Shown: positions 17,133 to 26,838, numbered from the stretch's first letter. The stretch is DNA of 64,000 bases from Stigmatella aurantiaca DW4/3-1 (GCF_000165485.1 NC_014623.1:9194893-9258892), one strand, 5' to 3'. Made by a program: numbers and translations. Notes: generated from the sequence alone by a model not told the origin.

Positions 17133-19270
17133 GAACCCGAGGCTCCCGCGCCTCCGGTGGCCTCCGGGGGAATCTCCTTCACCCCCTTGCTGTCCACGGA
17201 CAACAGGAAGAGCGGCTTGACCGCCTCCCGCTGGTCATTGAAGGAGGTGCGGCCCGTGGCGCCCTCGAAGTCCTTGAGGGTGGCGAGCGCATCGCGCATC
17301 GCGCCGCGCGTGGCCGGACGGCCCTTCTCGATGATCTGGCGCAGCATCAGCGCCGAGTCGTAGCCGATGGCCTCCAGCAGGCCCGGGTCCCGGCCCGTCT
17401 CCGCCTTGTAGGCGGCCCGGAACGCCTGAACGAACTTGCGCGTGGCCGGACGCTGCGAGTCGATGAAGAAGCCGTCCACGAACACCGAGCAGGTGACGAA
17501 CTTGCCGCCGCGCTCGACGAGTTCCGGCAACCCGCTCTGGCCCTTGGGGCTGTTCCACAGGTTGGTGCCAAAGAGCGTCACCGTCTTCAGGTCCCTCTTG
17601 CCCGTCGTCTTGCGAATGCGCTCCAGGTCGCGCGGATCGCATGCGTTGGTGATGATGTCCTCCACCGCCAGGGCCGGCCCCACGAGGCTCACGCGCTTCC
17701 AGTCGTCCGGGATGAAGATGCCGTCGAAGTCCACCACCGGATCCAGGCCGCTCTTCACCTTCTCAATGGCCTTGCGCCGCCGGAAGGAATCCTGCTCCTG
17801 GGCATTCACCTCGCGCACGCCCTCGATGTAGTCGAGCCGGTCCTCCAAGTAGTAGCGGCCCACGAGCTTCTTCGCCTCGTTGGTGAACGTCGTCTGGTCG
17901 TGCGAGTAGCTCTCCGCGCCCCGCACCACCCCGCCCCGCTTGAGCACCTCGTCCCAGAAGGTGTTGGCCAGCTCCACGCCATACGAGAGGTTCGGGTAGA
18001 GCAGCGCGAAGCGCTTGATGCCCCGCACGTTCAGCGCGTAGTCCGCGATGGCCTCCGCCTGCGCGGAGTTGGTGAGCATGTTGCGGAAGATGTAGGGCCC
18101 GATGCCGGTGATGCCCTCCTGGCGCGCCATCGTCAGCAGCGGAATCTGAAGCTCCTCGGACACCAGCGCCGCGCGGCGGGCCTCGTCCGGCACCAGGGGC
18201 CCCAGCACGGCGATGGCCCCCTCGTCGAAGGCGAGCTGCTCCACGCCCTGTCCCGCCAGGTTCACCTCGCCCTGCGTGTCCTTGACGATGAGTTCGATGT
18301 CGCTGCCGTTGAGCGCCAGCTGCACGCCGCGCAGCACCGCCTCGCCGATGGGCTTGAAGCGGCCCGTCATGGGCAGCAGCACGCCGACGGTCCGCGGACG
18401 CACCTCCACGCGGCGGGTGGAGCGCGCGAGCAACTCCTTGGCCTGGGCGGCGAAGGGGTGGCTGGGGGCCTCCAGGAGGAAGCGGTTGAGCGTCTCCTCC
18501 AGCCGCGTCCAGTCCCGCAGGTGGTAGTAGATGCGCGCCAGCTTGAAGGTGAGGATGGGCCAGGCGGGGTGGCGCGGCGACAACCCTTCGGCCACGCGCG
18601 CGATGTCCACGAAGTCCGCGCGGCCCTCCACCACCTGCTCCAGCCGCTTCGCGGCGGCGGCCTGCTCCTCGGGCGTCTTGGCCTGCTCGGCCAGCTCCAC
18701 CTCGAGGGTCAGCGCCGAGGAGTAGAGGCCCGCCCCTTGCGCGGCGCGGCTGGCGTCCTCGAGCAGCTTCAGGCGCTCCGCGCCCTCCGCGCGCTCCGCG
18801 AGGCTGGAGAGCGTCTGGTACGCATCCCGGTAGGCCCCCACTTCCAACGCGGAGCGGGCCAGCTTGAGCTTGACGTCCTGCGCCTGGGGGTAGATCGGGT
18901 TCTCGAAGAGCAGCTCGTTGAAGGACTTCCGCGCGTTGGCGTAGTCCTCGGCCTCATAGAAGAGGACGCCCGCGCGGTAGAGGGCCTCCTGGCTCGCCGT
19001 GGTCTCCGGGTACGTCTTGCGCACCACGAGGAGGGACTCGGCCGCCCGCTTCCGGTCCGGCTCCCGCGCCGCGGCCTCGATGGCCTGGGCGAGCGCGGCG
19101 TCCGCGGACGGGTCCTTTTTCGCCTCGACCCGGGGCCGCCCCGAGGACGTCCCATCGCCGGAGGGGTCGCCGTCACCCCGCCTCGCGGAGGAGGAGGTCT
19201 TCGGGCAGGCGGTGAGAAACAGCGCCAGCGTCAGCGCCAGGACGCGGCGCGCAAGGGAAAGGACGTCCAT
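17129..19270 (-). CDS. LpoA-like lipoprotein: TPR repeats plus periplasmic ligand-binding domain
   Basis: A 713-residue lipoprotein. The ATG at 19270 is chosen because it opens a lipoprotein signal peptide ending FLTAC (Cys22). Residues 50-290 are helical TPR-type repeats. Residues about 294-713 are a type 1 periplasmic binding fold of the amino-acid-receptor kind (VGVLLPMTGRFKPIGEAVLRG, then AVLGPLVPDEAR and RFALLYPNLSYG). This order, TPR followed by a ligand-binding-type domain on an outer-membrane lipoprotein, is that of LpoA, which activates penicillin-binding protein 1A in E. coli. Deltaproteobacterial homologues are often annotated as penicillin-binding protein activators. It may equally bind small molecules. 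Followed by the coupled WD40 lipoprotein. Confidence 0.8.
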   Translation of the reverse strand: MDVLSLARRVLALTLALFLTACPKTSSSARRGDGDPSGDGTSSGRPRVEAKKDPSADAALAQAIEAAAREPDRKRAAESLLVVRKTYPETTASQEALYRAGVLFYEAEDYANARKSFNELLFENPIYPQAQDVKLKLARSALEVGAYRDAYQTLSSLAERAEGAERLKLLEDASRAAQGAGLYSSALTLEVELAEQAKTPEEQAAAAKRLEQVVEGRADFVDIARVAEGLSPRHPAWPILTFKLARIYYHLRDWTRLEETLNRFLLEAPSHPFAAQAKELLARSTRRVEVRPRTVGVLLPMTGRFKPIGEAVLRGVQLALNGSDIELIVKDTQGEVNLAGQGVEQLAFDEGAIAVLGPLVPDEARRAALVSEELQIPLLTMARQEGITGIGPYIFRNMLTNSAQAEAIADYALNVRGIKRFALLYPNLSYGVELANTFWDEVLKRGGVVRGAESYSHDQTTFTNEAKKLVGRYYLEDRLDYIEGVREVNAQEQDSFRRRKAIEKVKSGLDPVVDFDGIFIPDDWKRVSLVGPALAVEDIITNACDPRDLERIRKTTGKRDLKTVTLFGTNLWNSPKGQSGLPELVERGGKFVTCSVFVDGFFIDSQRPATRKFVQAFRAAYKAETGRDPGLLEAIGYDSALMLRQIIEKGRPATRGAMRDALATLKDFEGATGRTSFNDQREAVKPLFLLSVDSKGVKEIPPEATGGAGASGS

Positions 19271-19425
19271 GGTGGGCGGGTGCATAGCAGCGAGGGTGCG
19301 TCTCCGTCGACAATCGAGCGGCCAGAAGATTCCGCAGCGAACGTCCCGGATATGCACCGCCCGTGCCCCCCGCAAGTCCCCAGGACTTCAGGGGAAGGCA
19401 CACCGGGGGGCGTGGCCCAGGGGCC

Positions 19426-22266
19426 TCACCCCGCCCCTGGGGCCACGGGACGGCGCGGCTGGAGCGCCCGGCGCACCTTGGCCGCCAGCACATCCGGGTT
19501 CACCGGGTAGGCCAGCACGTCGTCGGCCCCGGCATCGAGCCCCTCCTCCACCAGGCCGGGATCCTCCGGCGGGGCCAGAACGAAGATGGGCAGGCCCGCC
19601 GTGTCCGCGGCCTCCCGGAGCGAGCGGGTCAGGGTGGCCCCCGCTCCGTCCGGCAGGTGCGAGGCCACCACCAGCGCCTGAGCCCCCTCGCCCAGCAACT
19701 GCCGGACGCGCGTGACCGAGTCCGCGAGCAGCACCCGCACGCCGTCGGCCAGGAGGCGGGCGTGGAGGGTGGCGGAGCGCTGCGAATCCGGCTCGGCGAG
19801 CACCACCGTGCCCGCCCGGGAATCCCCGAGCACCAGCTCCGAGATCTCCGCAGACAGGGCCTCCATCACCGCGCTGGGCAGCCGGCCTTCCTCCCGCAGC
19901 CGCATGAGCGCGCGCGCCGCCATGTCCGGGGCGGGCGCCGAGGAGCCCATCGCCTCCAGCAGTGCCAACGCCGCCGCGAGCGCCTGGGCCGTCCGGGGCG
20001 CCTGGGGGGTCTGCCCCGCGCCCTCGGCACAGACCTGGATGAGGGCCGCCACCTCGCCGGCCTCCCGTCCAAGCACCGCGCGCACCGACTCGCCCGAGGG
20101 CCTCGCCAGGAACTCCTTGCCCTCCAGGCGCGCCGCGCAGGCCATGGCATACGCCACGGCAGCGCCCTGCTCGGCCTCCGCCGGGCCCGCGCCCAGGCGG
20201 AGCGCCACTTGCCGCGTCAACCGGGCCAGCACCGCCCCCTGTCCCCCCGCGCCTCCCAGCGCGGCCAGCGCCGCCTCCAGCACCCGCGCGTGCAGCCGCG
20301 CCAGCCGTCCCGAGGTCCCCCCTTCTCCCCCCTGCCCCTCCGCCGGGGGAGGGGGCACACGGCTCGCGGAGTCCGGGGACAGCGCCTCGTCCGTCTTCTC
20401 CAGGGCTGCCCCCGGAACCGGCGGGGGGAGGGCAGGCGGAGGCTCCGCCACACTTGCCTTCACCATGCTGGCCCAGTCCATTCCCGCAGGGGGATCTTCC
20501 CCGAGATAGAAGCGGTTGATGGCCCGCCGGATGGCCCCATCGCTGGCGAGCACCCCGCGCACGGCATAGCCCGTGAGGAACTGAAGCTCACTGAGGCGAT
20601 CCAGGTTCTCCGGCTCACGCATGGCGCACACCAGTTCCTTGCCGTGGAGCGTCAAGGGGACCGCCTCGAAGCGCGCGGCATGCTCCAGCGGCAACAAGGA
20701 CAGCAGGGGCGTGGGAACGGGCAGATGGCGAAGCTGGTGCTCGGCGATGAAGGGTATGCCCAGCTGCTCGCTGATGGCGGCCACCACATCCTCGTCCGTG
20801 ACGAGGCCCTCGGCCACCAGCCACTCGCCCAGCTTTCCGCCGTCCCGCCGCTGCCGCTCCAGCATGGCGTGGAGCTGCGCCTCCGAGAGCTTCCCGGCGG
20901 CGATCAGCAAATCCCCGAGCTGACGGCGCACCGTGGGGCGCGCGCGCGGGGGGGCCAACTGCAACACCGGTGTGGCCAGCGGAGGGGCCACGCGGCGTCC
21001 GGTCTCGGCCCCTGGAAGCGCCAGGGGCACCGGCGTGAGCTTGCGGCCGGGCTCCGCGCCCCCCGTGGAGGCCAGGCGCACCGGCTCCGGGCGCGGCTGG
21101 GCCCGGATGGCCACGGTCCTCGCCCCGGCCAGCAGGCTCACCCCGGGCGTGCCGGGAATGCTCCCCATCGGCGGCGTGGTGGGGCGGTGCGGCTCCAGCC
21201 GCTGCACCGGGCGCCAAGGCCCGGTCCGGATGGGCTCCACGACGCCCCCCGCCCCCTCGGCGCCGAGCCGGATCTCCTCGCCCCGGAACTCCGCGGACGG
21301 CCCCGCCTCCAGGGGAGAGCGCCGTCCCGGCAGGCAGCGCGCGAAGAGCCGGGCCACGTCCTGAGGCCCCACACGCAGCCGGTGCTCGAAGAGGAAGTCT
21401 TGCAGCGCATCCGCCATGTCCCGGGCGCGCTGGAAGCGGGCCGTGGGCTCCTGCGCCAGCGCCCGGGTGATGATGCTCCACAGCGGCGCGGGCACCCCGG
21501 GGAGCGGATCCATCGCCTTGACATCGAAGGACGAGATGCTGCGCAGCACCCGGAAGTAGTCCGGTCCCGAGAAGAGCTGCTGGCCCGAGAGCAACTCGTA
21601 GAGCAGCAGCCCCAGCAGGAAGAGATCCGCGCGCTGGTCCACCGCGACGCCGCGCACCTGCTCCGGGGCCAGGTAGCCCACCTTGCCCTTGACCACCCCC
21701 GCCTGGGTGCCGCTCTGGACATTGGCCGCCTTGGCGATGCCGAAGTCCGCGAGCTTCACTTCGCCCGCGACGGAGATCATCACGTTGGACGGGTTGATGT
21801 CGCGGTGGATGATGTTGAGGGGCCGCCCCACCGCATCCAGCTTGTCATGGGCATAGGCGAGCCCTTCGGCCACCTGCTGGACGATGAAGACCCCCTCCCG
21901 CAGGCCCATGGACATGGGCACGCCGGCCGCGGCGCGCTGGAGCGTGCGGAGGTTCTCTCCATCCACGAATTCCATCACCATGTAGTACTGGCCGCCCACC
22001 TCGCCGAGATCAAACACTTGCAGGACATTGGCGTGCTGCAACGAAACGGTGAGCTTGGCCTCGCGCAGGAACAGCTCCACGAACTCGCGATCCTTCGCCA
22101 AGGACGGCAGCACGCGCTTGACGGCCACGGGCTTCTCGAACCCCTCTGCGCCGAAGACCTTCGCCAGGAAGACCTCCGCCATGCCCCCCGAAGCCAGCCG
22201 TCGGACCAGTCGATAAACGCCCACGGCGCCTCCCCCAGACCGGATGTAGAGAGCGTTGATGTGCAT
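19426..22266 (-). CDS. Ser/Thr kinase fused to MshEN (c-di-GMP-type), HD-like and degenerate receiver domains
   Basis: A 946-residue multidomain signalling protein. Kinase domain, residues 16-295: ASGGMA loop, Lys50 (VAVK), HRDINPSN (154-161), DFG (174-176) and LAPEQ are all intact. Residues 320-445 are Pro/Arg-rich linker. Residues 446-505 match the MshEN signature, two adjacent copies of LGxxLxxxGxxxxxxL (QLGDLLIAAGKLSEAQL and KLGEWLVAEGLVTDEDV), the cyclic-di-GMP-binding motif of the secretion ATPase MshE. The rest of that N-domain continues to about 590. Residues 655-810 are helical and recall an HD domain without metal ligands. Residues 818-935 are receiver-like, but the phosphorylated Asp is Ala868 and the conserved Lys is Tyr920 (AYPVNPD). 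Expected in the cytoplasm. c-di-GMP control of the kinase is inferred. Confidence 0.85.
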   Translation of the reverse strand: MHINALYIRSGGGAVGVYRLVRRLASGGMAEVFLAKVFGAEGFEKPVAVKRVLPSLAKDREFVELFLREAKLTVSLQHANVLQVFDLGEVGGQYYMVMEFVDGENLRTLQRAAAGVPMSMGLREGVFIVQQVAEGLAYAHDKLDAVGRPLNIIHRDINPSNVMISVAGEVKLADFGIAKAANVQSGTQAGVVKGKVGYLAPEQVRGVAVDQRADLFLLGLLLYELLSGQQLFSGPDYFRVLRSISSFDVKAMDPLPGVPAPLWSIITRALAQEPTARFQRARDMADALQDFLFEHRLRVGPQDVARLFARCLPGRRSPLEAGPSAEFRGEEIRLGAEGAGGVVEPIRTGPWRPVQRLEPHRPTTPPMGSIPGTPGVSLLAGARTVAIRAQPRPEPVRLASTGGAEPGRKLTPVPLALPGAETGRRVAPPLATPVLQLAPPRARPTVRRQLGDLLIAAGKLSEAQLHAMLERQRRDGGKLGEWLVAEGLVTDEDVVAAISEQLGIPFIAEHQLRHLPVPTPLLSLLPLEHAARFEAVPLTLHGKELVCAMREPENLDRLSELQFLTGYAVRGVLASDGAIRRAINRFYLGEDPPAGMDWASMVKASVAEPPPALPPPVPGAALEKTDEALSPDSASRVPPPPAEGQGGEGGTSGRLARLHARVLEAALAALGGAGGQGAVLARLTRQVALRLGAGPAEAEQGAAVAYAMACAARLEGKEFLARPSGESVRAVLGREAGEVAALIQVCAEGAGQTPQAPRTAQALAAALALLEAMGSSAPAPDMAARALMRLREEGRLPSAVMEALSAEISELVLGDSRAGTVVLAEPDSQRSATLHARLLADGVRVLLADSVTRVRQLLGEGAQALVVASHLPDGAGATLTRSLREAADTAGLPIFVLAPPEDPGLVEEGLDAGADDVLAYPVNPDVLAAKVRRALQPRRPVAPGAG

Positions 22267-22460
22267 GCCCGCGCCCCGGGGTCAGTGCCTCGGGGCCGCG
22301 CGTGAGGGGAACGTCGGCTCGAAGTCACTCGGCCCACACCGATTCGTCTGGGGCTGAGCACGCGGGGAGCGCGCCAGGGTGGGAGCGGCTACGCGGAGGT
22401 AGCCTCGCCCGCGGCCGGCCTGGCGTTCCCCCCGTGGGCAGGGCGCCGAAGGGGCGGAGG

Positions 22461-23147
22461 CTAGAAAACCCCCGCCAGCCCTCCGACGAGTCCGCCGGCG
22501 CGGTCCACGTGGATCAGCGGCACCACGCGCATGCCGGAGGCTGCCAGGGCCGCGCTCCGAAGCGCGGTCTGGTGTGACCACTCATAGGCCACCATCCCGC
22601 CGATCAGGGGACACAAGGGGGCAAGCACCCCGAGCGGGGGAACCAAGAACGTGAGCGGCGCGGCGAGCAGGCCCAGCAGGACGCCTCCCAGCACGGGCCA
22701 GAACCTCCCCTGGCCCCCCAGCCAGCTGCCCCCCGCCACGATGCCCACAGCCGAGCCGAGGGGAATCCCCGCGACCAGGAAGAAGACCCCCAGGCCCACG
22801 CTCGCGTCGTGCTCGCGGTCCCCTTGGAGGGAGGTCATCAGCAGGAGCGACCCGGGGAGAAGCCCCACCCCCGTGCCCAGCACGCCCCCCAGCGCCTCCG
22901 CCGCGAGCCTCGGGAACCGGCCCGGGGGGGGAGGGACATACCGGGCGCGGGGAATCAGCTCGCCCCGGGGGCGGGAGGGATGCACCGAGGGCGCGGCTTC
23001 AGCCGCGTCCCCCCCGGGAACCAGGGGCGGGGCCGGCACGAGGGGCGGGGGCGGCAAGGGCCCCGCGGCGGGCGCCACCTCCTGGGCCCATCCCGTCAGA
23101 GGCCCTCCCAGGCAGAGCAGCACCAGCAGGAAGCGCGGGCAGAACAT
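22461..23147 (-). CDS. Membrane protein with signal peptide, function unknown
   Basis: A 228-residue protein. The ATG at 23147 opens a signal peptide (FLLVLLCLGGPLTGWAQ); a longer frame from 23858 overlaps dnaJ and is a shadow. A Pro-rich spacer (25-80) is followed by about four hydrophobic segments between residues 85 and 195 with Gly-rich packing (GGVLGTGVGLLPGSLLL, VFFLVAGIPLGSAVGIVAGG). Such Gly-rich segments occur in small myxobacterial envelope proteins of unknown role. It starts 41 bases after the dnaJ stop on the same strand and may be read through from it. Confidence 0.65.
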   Translation of the reverse strand: MFCPRFLLVLLCLGGPLTGWAQEVAPAAGPLPPPPLVPAPPLVPGGDAAEAAPSVHPSRPRGELIPRARYVPPPPGRFPRLAAEALGGVLGTGVGLLPGSLLLMTSLQGDREHDASVGLGVFFLVAGIPLGSAVGIVAGGSWLGGQGRFWPVLGGVLLGLLAAPLTFLVPPLGVLAPLCPLIGGMVAYEWSHQTALRSAALAASGMRVVPLIHVDRAGGLVGGLAGVF

Positions 23148-23188
23148 GCCCGCAGCGTACCGCAGCCCCGGCTTCCGCCCGAGGTGGC

Positions 23189-24310
23189 TCAGCCAAACAG
23201 TTCCTTCACCTTGGCGAAGAAGCTCTTGGACTGCGGGTGCGTCTCCTCGCCCGACTCCTCCGCGAACTTCTCCAGCAACTCGCGCTGCCGGGACGACAGC
23301 TCCGTGGGCGTCTCGAGAATGACGCGCACATGCTGATCGCCGCGCTGCTGGCTGTGCAGGTGGGGGATGCCCTTGCCCCGCAGCCGGAACACCTTGCCGG
23401 ACTGCGTGCCGGGCGGCACCGTCATCTTCACCTTCCCATCCAGCGTGGGCACATCGAGCTTCGCCCCCAGCGCCGCCTGTGTGAAGGAGATGGGCACCTC
23501 GCAGAACACCTCGTAGTCCTCGCGCTGGAAGAGCGGGTGCTCGCGCACGATGACCGTCACGTACAGGTCTCCGGCGGGCCCGCCCCGGTCTCCCGGCTCG
23601 CCCATGCCCGACAACCGCACGCGCGTGCCGTTGTCCACGCCGGCCGGGATGGCCACCTCGAGCACCTCCTCGGAGGGCACCTTGCCGGCGCCCTTGCACT
23701 TGGGGCACGGATCCGGAATGAACGCGCCCGTGCCGTTGCAGTCGGCGCACGTGCGGGACACCGCGAAGAAGCCCTGCGTGAAGCGCACCTCGCCCGAGCC
23801 CCCGCAGGTGCCGCACGGCTTGGGCGCCGCGCCGCTCTTGCTGCCCGAGCCGGTGCACGTCTCACACTTCTTGGGGCGCGGAATCGGAACCTTGGGCCGG
23901 CAGCCGAACGCCGCCTCCTCGAAGGAGATCTCCAGGTTGTAGCGCAGGTCCGCGCCGCGGCCCATGCTCCCACGGCCCCGGCCGCCCCGCGCGCCCCCGA
24001 AAATCTCCCCGAAGATGTCCCCGAAGATGTCGTTGATGTTGACGTTCTGGAAGCCGCCAAAGCCCTCGGCGCCTCCCCCCGAGTGGCCAAAGCGGTCATA
24101 GCGGGCCCGCCGCTCGGGATCGCTCAGCACCTCGTAGGCTTCGGAGGCTTCCTTGAACTTCTCCTCCGCCTCGTTGTTCCCCGGGTTGCGATCCGGATGG
24201 TACTGAAGCGCGACCTTGCGAAAGGCGCTCTTCAGCTCCTGCGGATTCACGCCCTTCTGGACGCCGAGTACCTCGTAATAGTCGCGTTTCTGTCCCGACA
24301 CCGCTGGCAT
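23189..24310 (-). CDS. dnaJ: DnaJ (Hsp40) co-chaperone
   Basis: Cytoplasmic co-chaperone that delivers unfolded proteins to DnaK and stimulates its ATPase. A complete type I DnaJ of 373 residues. The J domain (about 8-75) has the HPD tripeptide at 38-40; a Gly/Phe-rich region follows (78-118, with the repeat [13 protein letters not shown]). Four zinc motifs are present ([32 protein letters not shown]), then the two C-terminal substrate-binding barrels and a short tail. No dnaK or grpE is adjacent. Myxobacteria usually carry several DnaJ paralogues, so this may not be the housekeeping copy. Confidence 0.97.
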   Translation of the reverse strand: MPAVSGQKRDYYEVLGVQKGVNPQELKSAFRKVALQYHPDRNPGNNEAEEKFKEASEAYEVLSDPERRARYDRFGHSGGGAEGFGGFQNVNINDIFGDIFGEIFGGARGGRGRGSMGRGADLRYNLEISFEEAAFGCRPKVPIPRPKKCETCTGSGSKSGAAPKPCGTCGGSGEVRFTQGFFAVSRTCADCNGTGAFIPDPCPKCKGAGKVPSEEVLEVAIPAGVDNGTRVRLSGMGEPGDRGGPAGDLYVTVIVREHPLFQREDYEVFCEVPISFTQAALGAKLDVPTLDGKVKMTVPPGTQSGKVFRLRGKGIPHLHSQQRGDQHVRVILETPTELSSRQRELLEKFAEESGEETHPQSKSFFAKVKELFG

Positions 24311-24422
24311 CGCTTCAAACCCCTGGATTTCCTGGCATTTCGACCCGCGTCACCCGCCGACGCACTATAACGCAGGGTTGAGAGCCAGCAATCCAGGGGG
24401 CAGCGGAGCGGCCGGTTCACGG

Positions 24423-24869
24423 CTAGACTGTCCAGACGCGGTTCACCGTCAGCTCCATGCGGGCCAGCCGGCGTTTGAGGGCCGCATCCACCGGTCCCAG
24501 GGGGGACCACTTGGGCACCACGAAATGCAGCTCCGCGTTGTAGAGCTTCGCGGCGCTCCCCAGCAGACTCCACCGGTTCTCCGCGAGCGCGTCATCCACC
24601 ATTGAAGGGGTGACGATCTCCAGGATGATGGGGGTGCGGGAGGAGTCGGTCTGCCGGCAGGTGAAGTCCGGCCGATGGTCCTCGATCGTTCCTGACAAGA
24701 CCGGCGGCGGCATGAAACCCGGCAACCGTGCCTTGATGTCCGAGTACCCGATCGTCCGGAAGTACTCGGCCATGAGCCACAGGAGCCTTCGCCGCTCCTC
24801 GTCCTCCACGACTGGCTCACAGCCCGGACTGAACAGCGCCTCTTTCTGGTTCGTGTCGTTGATCTCCAT
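24423..24869 (-). CDS. Hypothetical protein, possible PD-(D/E)xK nuclease-like fold
   Basis: A 148-residue soluble protein. The ATG at 24869 follows AGGGAG; an upstream extension to 24989 would cross the divergent promoter. In the middle, RPDFTC followed after about 12 residues by IILEIVT resembles the Asp ... Glu-x-Lys core of restriction-endonuclease-like folds, but the lysine position is Val, so activity is doubtful. AELHFVVPKW near 125 could be the last core strand. The N-terminal 60 residues are helical (RRRLLWLMAEYFRTIGYSDIK). Divergent from the ABC exporter. The fold assignment is tentative and the function unknown. Confidence 0.55.
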   Translation of the reverse strand: MEINDTNQKEALFSPGCEPVVEDEERRRLLWLMAEYFRTIGYSDIKARLPGFMPPPVLSGTIEDHRPDFTCRQTDSSRTPIILEIVTPSMVDDALAENRWSLLGSAAKLYNAELHFVVPKWSPLGPVDAALKRRLARMELTVNRVWTV

Positions 24870-24963
24870 GGCTCCCTGAAGTTGACTGCCCCTCCCTTCC
24901 CCAGCAACGAATGGGCCATCCCAGGGAGTCTGGTAGGCGGGAGAGTAGGCAAGAGAGCTACAT

Positions 24964-26784
24964 GTGGGACTTCGGGGTGGCTTGGCCATTGCCCCCCACG
25001 GTGCGAGAGTCCGCGCCGCCGTGGCCCCCCGTCCCTCGCCGCACGTCTACCGCCGACTGTTGGGTTACCTGTCGCCCTATCGCGGGCTGCTGCTGGCGGG
25101 CCTGGGCGCCTCGCTGATGGCCGCGGCGGCCACCTCCGCCTACGCCTGGCTGGTGGGGCCGCTGCTGCGCGCGGTGCTCACCGGAGATCCGATCTCGCTT
25201 GCGGGGGTGAGCCTGCCCCCGGACCAGATGCTGCGCCGGTTGCCGGTGCTGGTGGTGGCGGTGGCGGCTGTAAAAGCGACGGCCCAGTTTCTTCAGGGTG
25301 GGTGGATGCAGCGGCTCGGCCAGCGGGTGATGGCGGATCTGCGCCGCTTCCTCTACGCCCGGCTGCTTGCCCAGCCGCCGGCCTTCTTCGAGCGGCGCCA
25401 CTCGGGGGAGCTGCTCTCGCGCTTCACCGCGGACGTGCCGCTGGTGGAGTTCTCGGTGGCGCAGGCCCTGTCCTCGTACATCAAGGATGGGCTGCAAATC
25501 CTCGCGCTGCTCGTCACGTGCGCCCTCATCGACGCGAAGCTGTTCCTGTTCACCTTCGTGGTGATGCCCGCCACGGTGGTGCCCGTGGCCCGCTTCGCGC
25601 GCTCGCTGAAGAAGGTGGCCCTGCGCTCCCAGACGAGCCTGGGGGCCCTCACGTCGCTCACCGCCGAGCAGCTCCAGAACCTGCCCGTGGTGCAAGCCTA
25701 CGGCGGGGTGCCCCGGGCCCTGTCCCGCTTCGACGAGGAGGCGGGGCGCTACTTCGGGGAGATGCGCCGCTCGCTCTTTCTGCGCGGCGCCTTCAGCCCC
25801 ACGGTGGAGATGCTGGGCATCGCCGGCGTGGCGCTGGTGGTGATGTGGGGGGCGCGCGCGGTGTCGGCCGAGCCCGCGCTGGCCGGGCGGCTGCTCTCCT
25901 TCGTCGCCGCCTCGCTCCTGCTCTACCAGCCGGTGAAGTCCCTCAGCGGAACGTTCTCCCAGGTGCTCACGGGGCTGGTGGCCGCCGAACGCCTCTTCGC
26001 CCTCGCGGACGAGCCCGCCCCTCCGGACGAGGGCCGCGAGGCCGAGCCCCTGAAGCAAGCGCTGGTGCTGGAGGGCCTGCGCGCCACCTACCTCGATGGC
26101 CGTGAGGGCCTGCGCGGCGTGGACCTCACCGTGCCCGCGGGCGCACGCGTGGCGCTGGTGGGCGCCTCGGGGGCGGGGAAGACGACGCTCTTCTCCATCC
26201 TGCTCGGCTTTTTGCCCTCCAGCGGGGGCGAGGTGCGCTGGGATGGGGTGCCGCTGCGGGAGCTGAAGCCCTCCAGCGTGCGCGCGCAGATGGCCTGGGT
26301 GTCCCAGGAGCCCATGCTCTTCTCCGGCACCGTGCGCCACAACCTGCTGCTGGGACGCCCCGGGGCCAGCGACGCGGAGCTGTGGGAGGCCCTCACCCTG
26401 GCCCATGCGCGCGACTTCGTGAGCACCCTGCCCGCGGGGCTCGATGAGCCGGTGGGCGAGCGGGGCTCCCGGCTGTCCGGCGGCCAACGCCAGCGCCTGG
26501 TCCTCGCCCGGGCCTTCCTGCGCCGTCCCTCCGTGCTGCTGCTGGACGAGCCGACGAGCGCGCTGGACGCGGCCAGCGAGGCGGCGGTGGGCGAAGGGCT
26601 GGCGGAGCTGATGAAGGGCCGCACGGTGCTCGTCATCGCGCACCGGCTCGCCACGGTGCGGGACGCGGACCTCATCGCCGTGCTGGAAGCGGGCCAGGTG
26701 GTGGAAGCCGGCACCCACGAGCAGCTCGTCGCGCGCCAGGGACGCTACGCGCGGCTGCTGGGCGAAGGCGCCGTCGCCGCCTGA
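24964..26784 (+). CDS. ABC exporter, MsbA-type half transporter
   Basis: Inner-membrane ATP-driven exporter that works as a homodimer; relatives move lipids, lipid A or drugs. Six membrane helices lie in the first 330 residues. The nucleotide-binding domain has Walker A GASGAGKTT (400-408), signature LSGGQ (504-508), Walker B VLLLDEP followed by the D-loop, and the H-loop His in IAHRL. It is 606 residues if the GTG at 24964 is used. The GTG at 25021, which gives a more typical short N-terminus (MAPRPSPHVYRRLLGY), is an equally good start because both have only weak GAGAG ribosome-binding sequences. The layout resembles MsbA, but substrate identity is not visible. Confidence 0.92.
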   Translation: MGLRGGLAIAPHGARVRAAVAPRPSPHVYRRLLGYLSPYRGLLLAGLGASLMAAAATSAYAWLVGPLLRAVLTGDPISLAGVSLPPDQMLRRLPVLVVAVAAVKATAQFLQGGWMQRLGQRVMADLRRFLYARLLAQPPAFFERRHSGELLSRFTADVPLVEFSVAQALSSYIKDGLQILALLVTCALIDAKLFLFTFVVMPATVVPVARFARSLKKVALRSQTSLGALTSLTAEQLQNLPVVQAYGGVPRALSRFDEEAGRYFGEMRRSLFLRGAFSPTVEMLGIAGVALVVMWGARAVSAEPALAGRLLSFVAASLLLYQPVKSLSGTFSQVLTGLVAAERLFALADEPAPPDEGREAEPLKQALVLEGLRATYLDGREGLRGVDLTVPAGARVALVGASGAGKTTLFSILLGFLPSSGGEVRWDGVPLRELKPSSVRAQMAWVSQEPMLFSGTVRHNLLLGRPGASDAELWEALTLAHARDFVSTLPAGLDEPVGERGSRLSGGQRQRLVLARAFLRRPSVLLLDEPTSALDAASEAAVGEGLAELMKGRTVLVIAHRLATVRDADLIAVLEAGQVVEAGTHEQLVARQGRYARLLGEGAVAA

Positions 26785-26819
26785 GCCGCGGCCCTTCCGC
26801 CTTGCTCCCCTTCTCAGGC
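26779..26819 (+). terminator. Inverted repeat at end of ABC exporter gene
   Basis: GCCTGAG (26779-26785), overlapping the stop codon, is matched by CTCAGGC (26813-26819) across a 27-base loop and followed by TTTG. It may be a weak terminator. The long loop makes this uncertain. Confidence 0.25.
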
Positions 26820-26838
26820 TTTGCCAGCGTTGGAAGGG

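Noticed and set aside
19363-22305. A 980-codon plus-strand open frame opposite the fused Ser/Thr kinase
   Set aside because: Its translation is Arg/His/Gln-rich and lacks any motif. The opposite strand has every kinase motif.
24962-25117. ATG at 24962 just before the ABC exporter
   Set aside because: It is in a different frame and ends after about 50 codons of low-complexity sequence. The exporter frame uses a GTG start.
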